Source: Cunninghamia lanceolata (lineage: Eukaryota; Streptophyta; Pinopsida; Cupressales; Cupressaceae). From it: a stretch of DNA of 64,000 bases. Location: contig BSBN01001362.1 in the NCBI GenBank assembly GCA_027924645.1, forward strand, positions 2,200,501-2,264,500, written 5' to 3'. The notes below the pieces were generated by a model. It was given only the letters and a program-made list of their open reading frames with translations. It was not told the DNA's origin and made no database searches. Of the stretch, positions 61,744 to 64,000 are shown piece by piece; the first letter of the stretch is position 1; each line of letters opens with the position of its first letter. A program made the translations under genes and the position numbers.

Positions 61744-63205
61744 GTAAACATGAATAATCAATATTAAAATACCTAAAACTCAATGAAATACAGAAACAAA
61801 GAGATCAATCAAACAAAAGAACTTCAAAAACCTTTACAAACCTCAAAGCTTCATAGCTTCCGTTGGTTGCCCATCTCAATCGATCTTGCATATATGAATA
61901 AGGCCCTCAAAGAGTGCACTTCCTTGCTATTCCAAGATTGTCAATAAAGAACGGCTATGATGAGGCTTTGTAATGAAGATGAGCTTCACAACAATGGTAG
62001 TAGTATGGTAACGAGTGTGATCACAAGCAATGAAGGAATTGGTGCCAAAGGCGCGTTGTAATTCCTGCAGAGTAACAATACTTAAAGCTTGGATGAATGA
62101 AATGGAAGAATAGGGTTGAATTTATAGACTTGTGAGAGAAGAGATCAACGATATAGAAAGAATGAGAAGATCAACGGTTGAGAAACCTTGAGGAACGTGC
62201 GCGAATAAAAAGAAGACATATGTCTTGCTCTATTTTGCATGAGAATAATTAATAAAATAGAAGAATGAGTTAACTGAAGAGATTAATTAATTAAAAAAAT
62301 AGATCAATCAGTTAAGAGAATAGAACTAGAGAATAGAAATTGCATGAGGATGAAAAGACATCAATTAAATATTTAGAATATTCAATTGCATGTGCACAAG
62401 GATTGAATTATATTTAGAGATAACTCAATTTAGAAGAAATAGACAACTTAAATAAATATTTGATTTATTTAAATTTAGAGAAGATATTATTGGAAGAAAT
62501 AATTAAATAATTGGTATTATTTAATTTAGAATGAATTTGGAAGAACTAAAAGATAAGAAAACAAATTAAATAAATAAATTTATTTAATTGTTTGTGCATG
62601 ATTTGGATGAATAAACAAAATATTTGATTATATTTTATTTTTGGAGATTGAGAGGATTTAAATAAATTTGATTTGATTTATTCAAATTTGGAAGAATGAT
62701 TTGATTTAATTAAATAATTGAGAATTATTTAATTGTTTGGAAGAATTTAATTAAATAAAGGATTTTATTTAATTTTGACTTTTGATGATATTTAATTAAC
62801 TTAGAGGAATATGAATCAAATAAATAAATTCATTTATTTATTTATTGATAGAGGAATAAAGATGGAATAAATATTAAGAAATTTATTTAGACCGAGTGGT
62901 GTCATTTTTAGGTGTATACATTTTGTCCCTCTTTGATGCAATGCAGTTTATGACATTGCTTCAAAGAATAAAAATTTATGATAATGATACATGCCCCAGT
63001 TTACCCCTGGTACAAGTTATGATGATAGAATGCCCCCTCAGGAGATTGGACGGGAAGAAGGCAGAAGGCATGAGACGGATGATCTCACGAAGACAAAGGG
63101 AAAACTTGGTTAGGTTTGAAGAAAATAGGATGCATTTCAGATAAACGAGAAGAAATCAAGAAGAAACGGGTGTAGGAAGTAGTCATAGTCACCACATAGC
63201 CAGTT
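61744..63205. other. AT-rich intergenic stretch, possibly old LTR sequence
   Basis: The part 62260-62890 is dominated by ATTTATTTAATTTGGAAGAA-like low-complexity sequence. GTGTATACATTTTGTCCCTC near 62912 resembles LTR sequence of conifer gypsy elements as I recall it, but no partner copy or ends are present here. No gene is supported. Confidence 0.4.
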
Positions 63206-63211
63206 TAGGGT

Positions 63212-63402
63212 TTGCATGCTATATATAGGAGCTGGGTCCACAAGACAATTCATTTGCACACTTGTCTTTGTTTGATTTGCTTCTGAGAGCTTATGAGAGC
63301 ATAGAGCATAGAGCAGTCAGCACGAGGATGGACATTCCACGCGAGGAGCATCACTTTGAGTGAGTCTGACGATTCGACCGGCCAGCAGAGGCAGGACCCC
63401 TG
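63212..63402 (+). promoter_or_regulatory. Possible promoter and first exon at the window edge
   Basis: CTATATATAGG at about 63210-63220 is a good plant TATA box. About 190 bp on, CCCCTG is followed by GTATGT (63403), a donor-like site. An acceptor-like TGCTTGCAG ends at 63979, so an intron 63403-63979 would join to GAGGACATACAAGATACGCTG at the window end. One spliced frame reads FDRPAEAGPLEDIQDTL but has no upstream ATG; the only ATG (63332, MDIPREEHHFE) meets a TGA after 11 codons. It may be a host gene's 5' end, a transposon gene, or chance. Confidence 0.3.
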
Positions 63403-63529
63403 GTATGTATCTCAATTTTTTTTCCCTAGATTCAATTTTTAGTGCAATAAATGCTAGGAGAAATTAGGCTAGACAAATGAGCTAGATCACAGTTTGGGGC
63501 ATATGACATGTGAAATTGTGCATCTGTCA

Positions 63530-63770
63530 AACTACAGCGCATTTAGGATAAAGAACGACGCATTCACTCAAGCTGCGCATGCATGAGTTTAGTCGGTGCA
63601 TGCATAATTCTACGGCGCATTTACGGTATGAAACAATGCATGCAACTGGGTGGCGCATTTATGGTATGGGACGGTGCATGCATGACATCTTGCGGCACAT
63701 GCATCAGAAGTGGCGCATTTGATAAGAAATGGCACATGTACCATTTGTTATGGCGCATATGATATAGATA
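63530..63770. repeat. Cluster of GCGCAT and CATGCA motifs
   Basis: At least five CATGCA (RY-type) and six GCGCAT motifs lie within about 240 bp, in loosely repeated units (GGCGCATTTAYGGTATG followed by GGTGCATGCAT). The local base composition differs from the AT-rich flanks. It lies inside the possible intron at 63403-63979. Confidence 0.6.
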
Positions 63771-64000
63771 GGCAGTTTACTTAACAAAATTGATTTGATT
63801 GGCAACCTGTTTGATGCGTTAACCAAGAAGCTATCTCTGAGATTGCAGAAATCTAGTCAAGAGATGTAGTGTGCTATTTTGATCAATTTGATATGTTAAG
63901 TTAGTTGATATGTTTCTATAGATATGTTAAGTATGGTGCTTGCAACTTTAGGTTGACGCCTTGCTTTGCGTGCTTGCAGGAGGACATACAAGATACGCTG

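Overview
The window is nuclear DNA of a seed plant. A gymnosperm, probably a conifer, is likely: there is one intact host gene with a 5.7 kb first intron, and it sits in a very TE-dense landscape of nested LTR elements, decayed DNA transposons and AT-rich repeats. No rRNA, tRNA, CRISPR array or bacterial feature was seen. The taxon is an inference from gene style and element types; no database search was possible.

Layout. (1) 1-19760 is a minus-strand, non-coding LTR element with giant LTRs of about 5.57 kb and an internal region of only 1.77 kb (LARD-like). A complete 7.1 kb Ty1/copia element (2287-9398, plus strand, TSD CATTG) is nested in one of its LTRs. (2) 19761-21875 is AT-rich DNA with a triplicated mini-exon-like unit and microsatellites. 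(3) 21876-32011 is a decayed pogo-type transposase gene (minus strand), split by a very young 7.39 kb LTR element (24381-31772, TSD CAACC). That element's two LTRs differ at only about two positions. It encodes a Gag-like protein with four zinc knuckles plus a second long ORF of unknown function, and has no protease, integrase or reverse transcriptase. (4) 32012-36700 holds microsatellites and an unidentified broken coding region interrupted by a solo LTR (34257-35383, TSD CATAT) of a related family. (5) 36700-47800 is gene-poor, with a decayed gypsy gag, several tandem repeats and a 428 bp MITE-like element. (6) 47903-55908 is an intact eight-exon MATE/DETOXIFICATION transporter gene (502 aa, plus strand). 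(7) 55909-64000 is intergenic sequence with a truncated chromovirus integrase/chromodomain fragment and, at the right edge, a possible promoter, exon and intron.

How the parts relate. The copia element, the gag-only element and the solo LTR share a PBS type (copia and gag-only), repeated polypurine motifs, an LTR-terminal stem-loop and a string of short hairpins in the transcribed part of the LTR. The simplest reading is one retrotransposon lineage in which the gag-only element is mobilised in trans. Nonsense codons in the copia and chromovirus frames are all TAG at likely former CAG codons, and the pogo frame carries only TAG and TAA. This fits decay by deamination of methylated cytosine.

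The strongest candidate for an undescribed system is the gag-plus-extra-ORF element, together with the conserved hairpin string in its LTR. The MATE gene is the only feature likely to serve the host directly.
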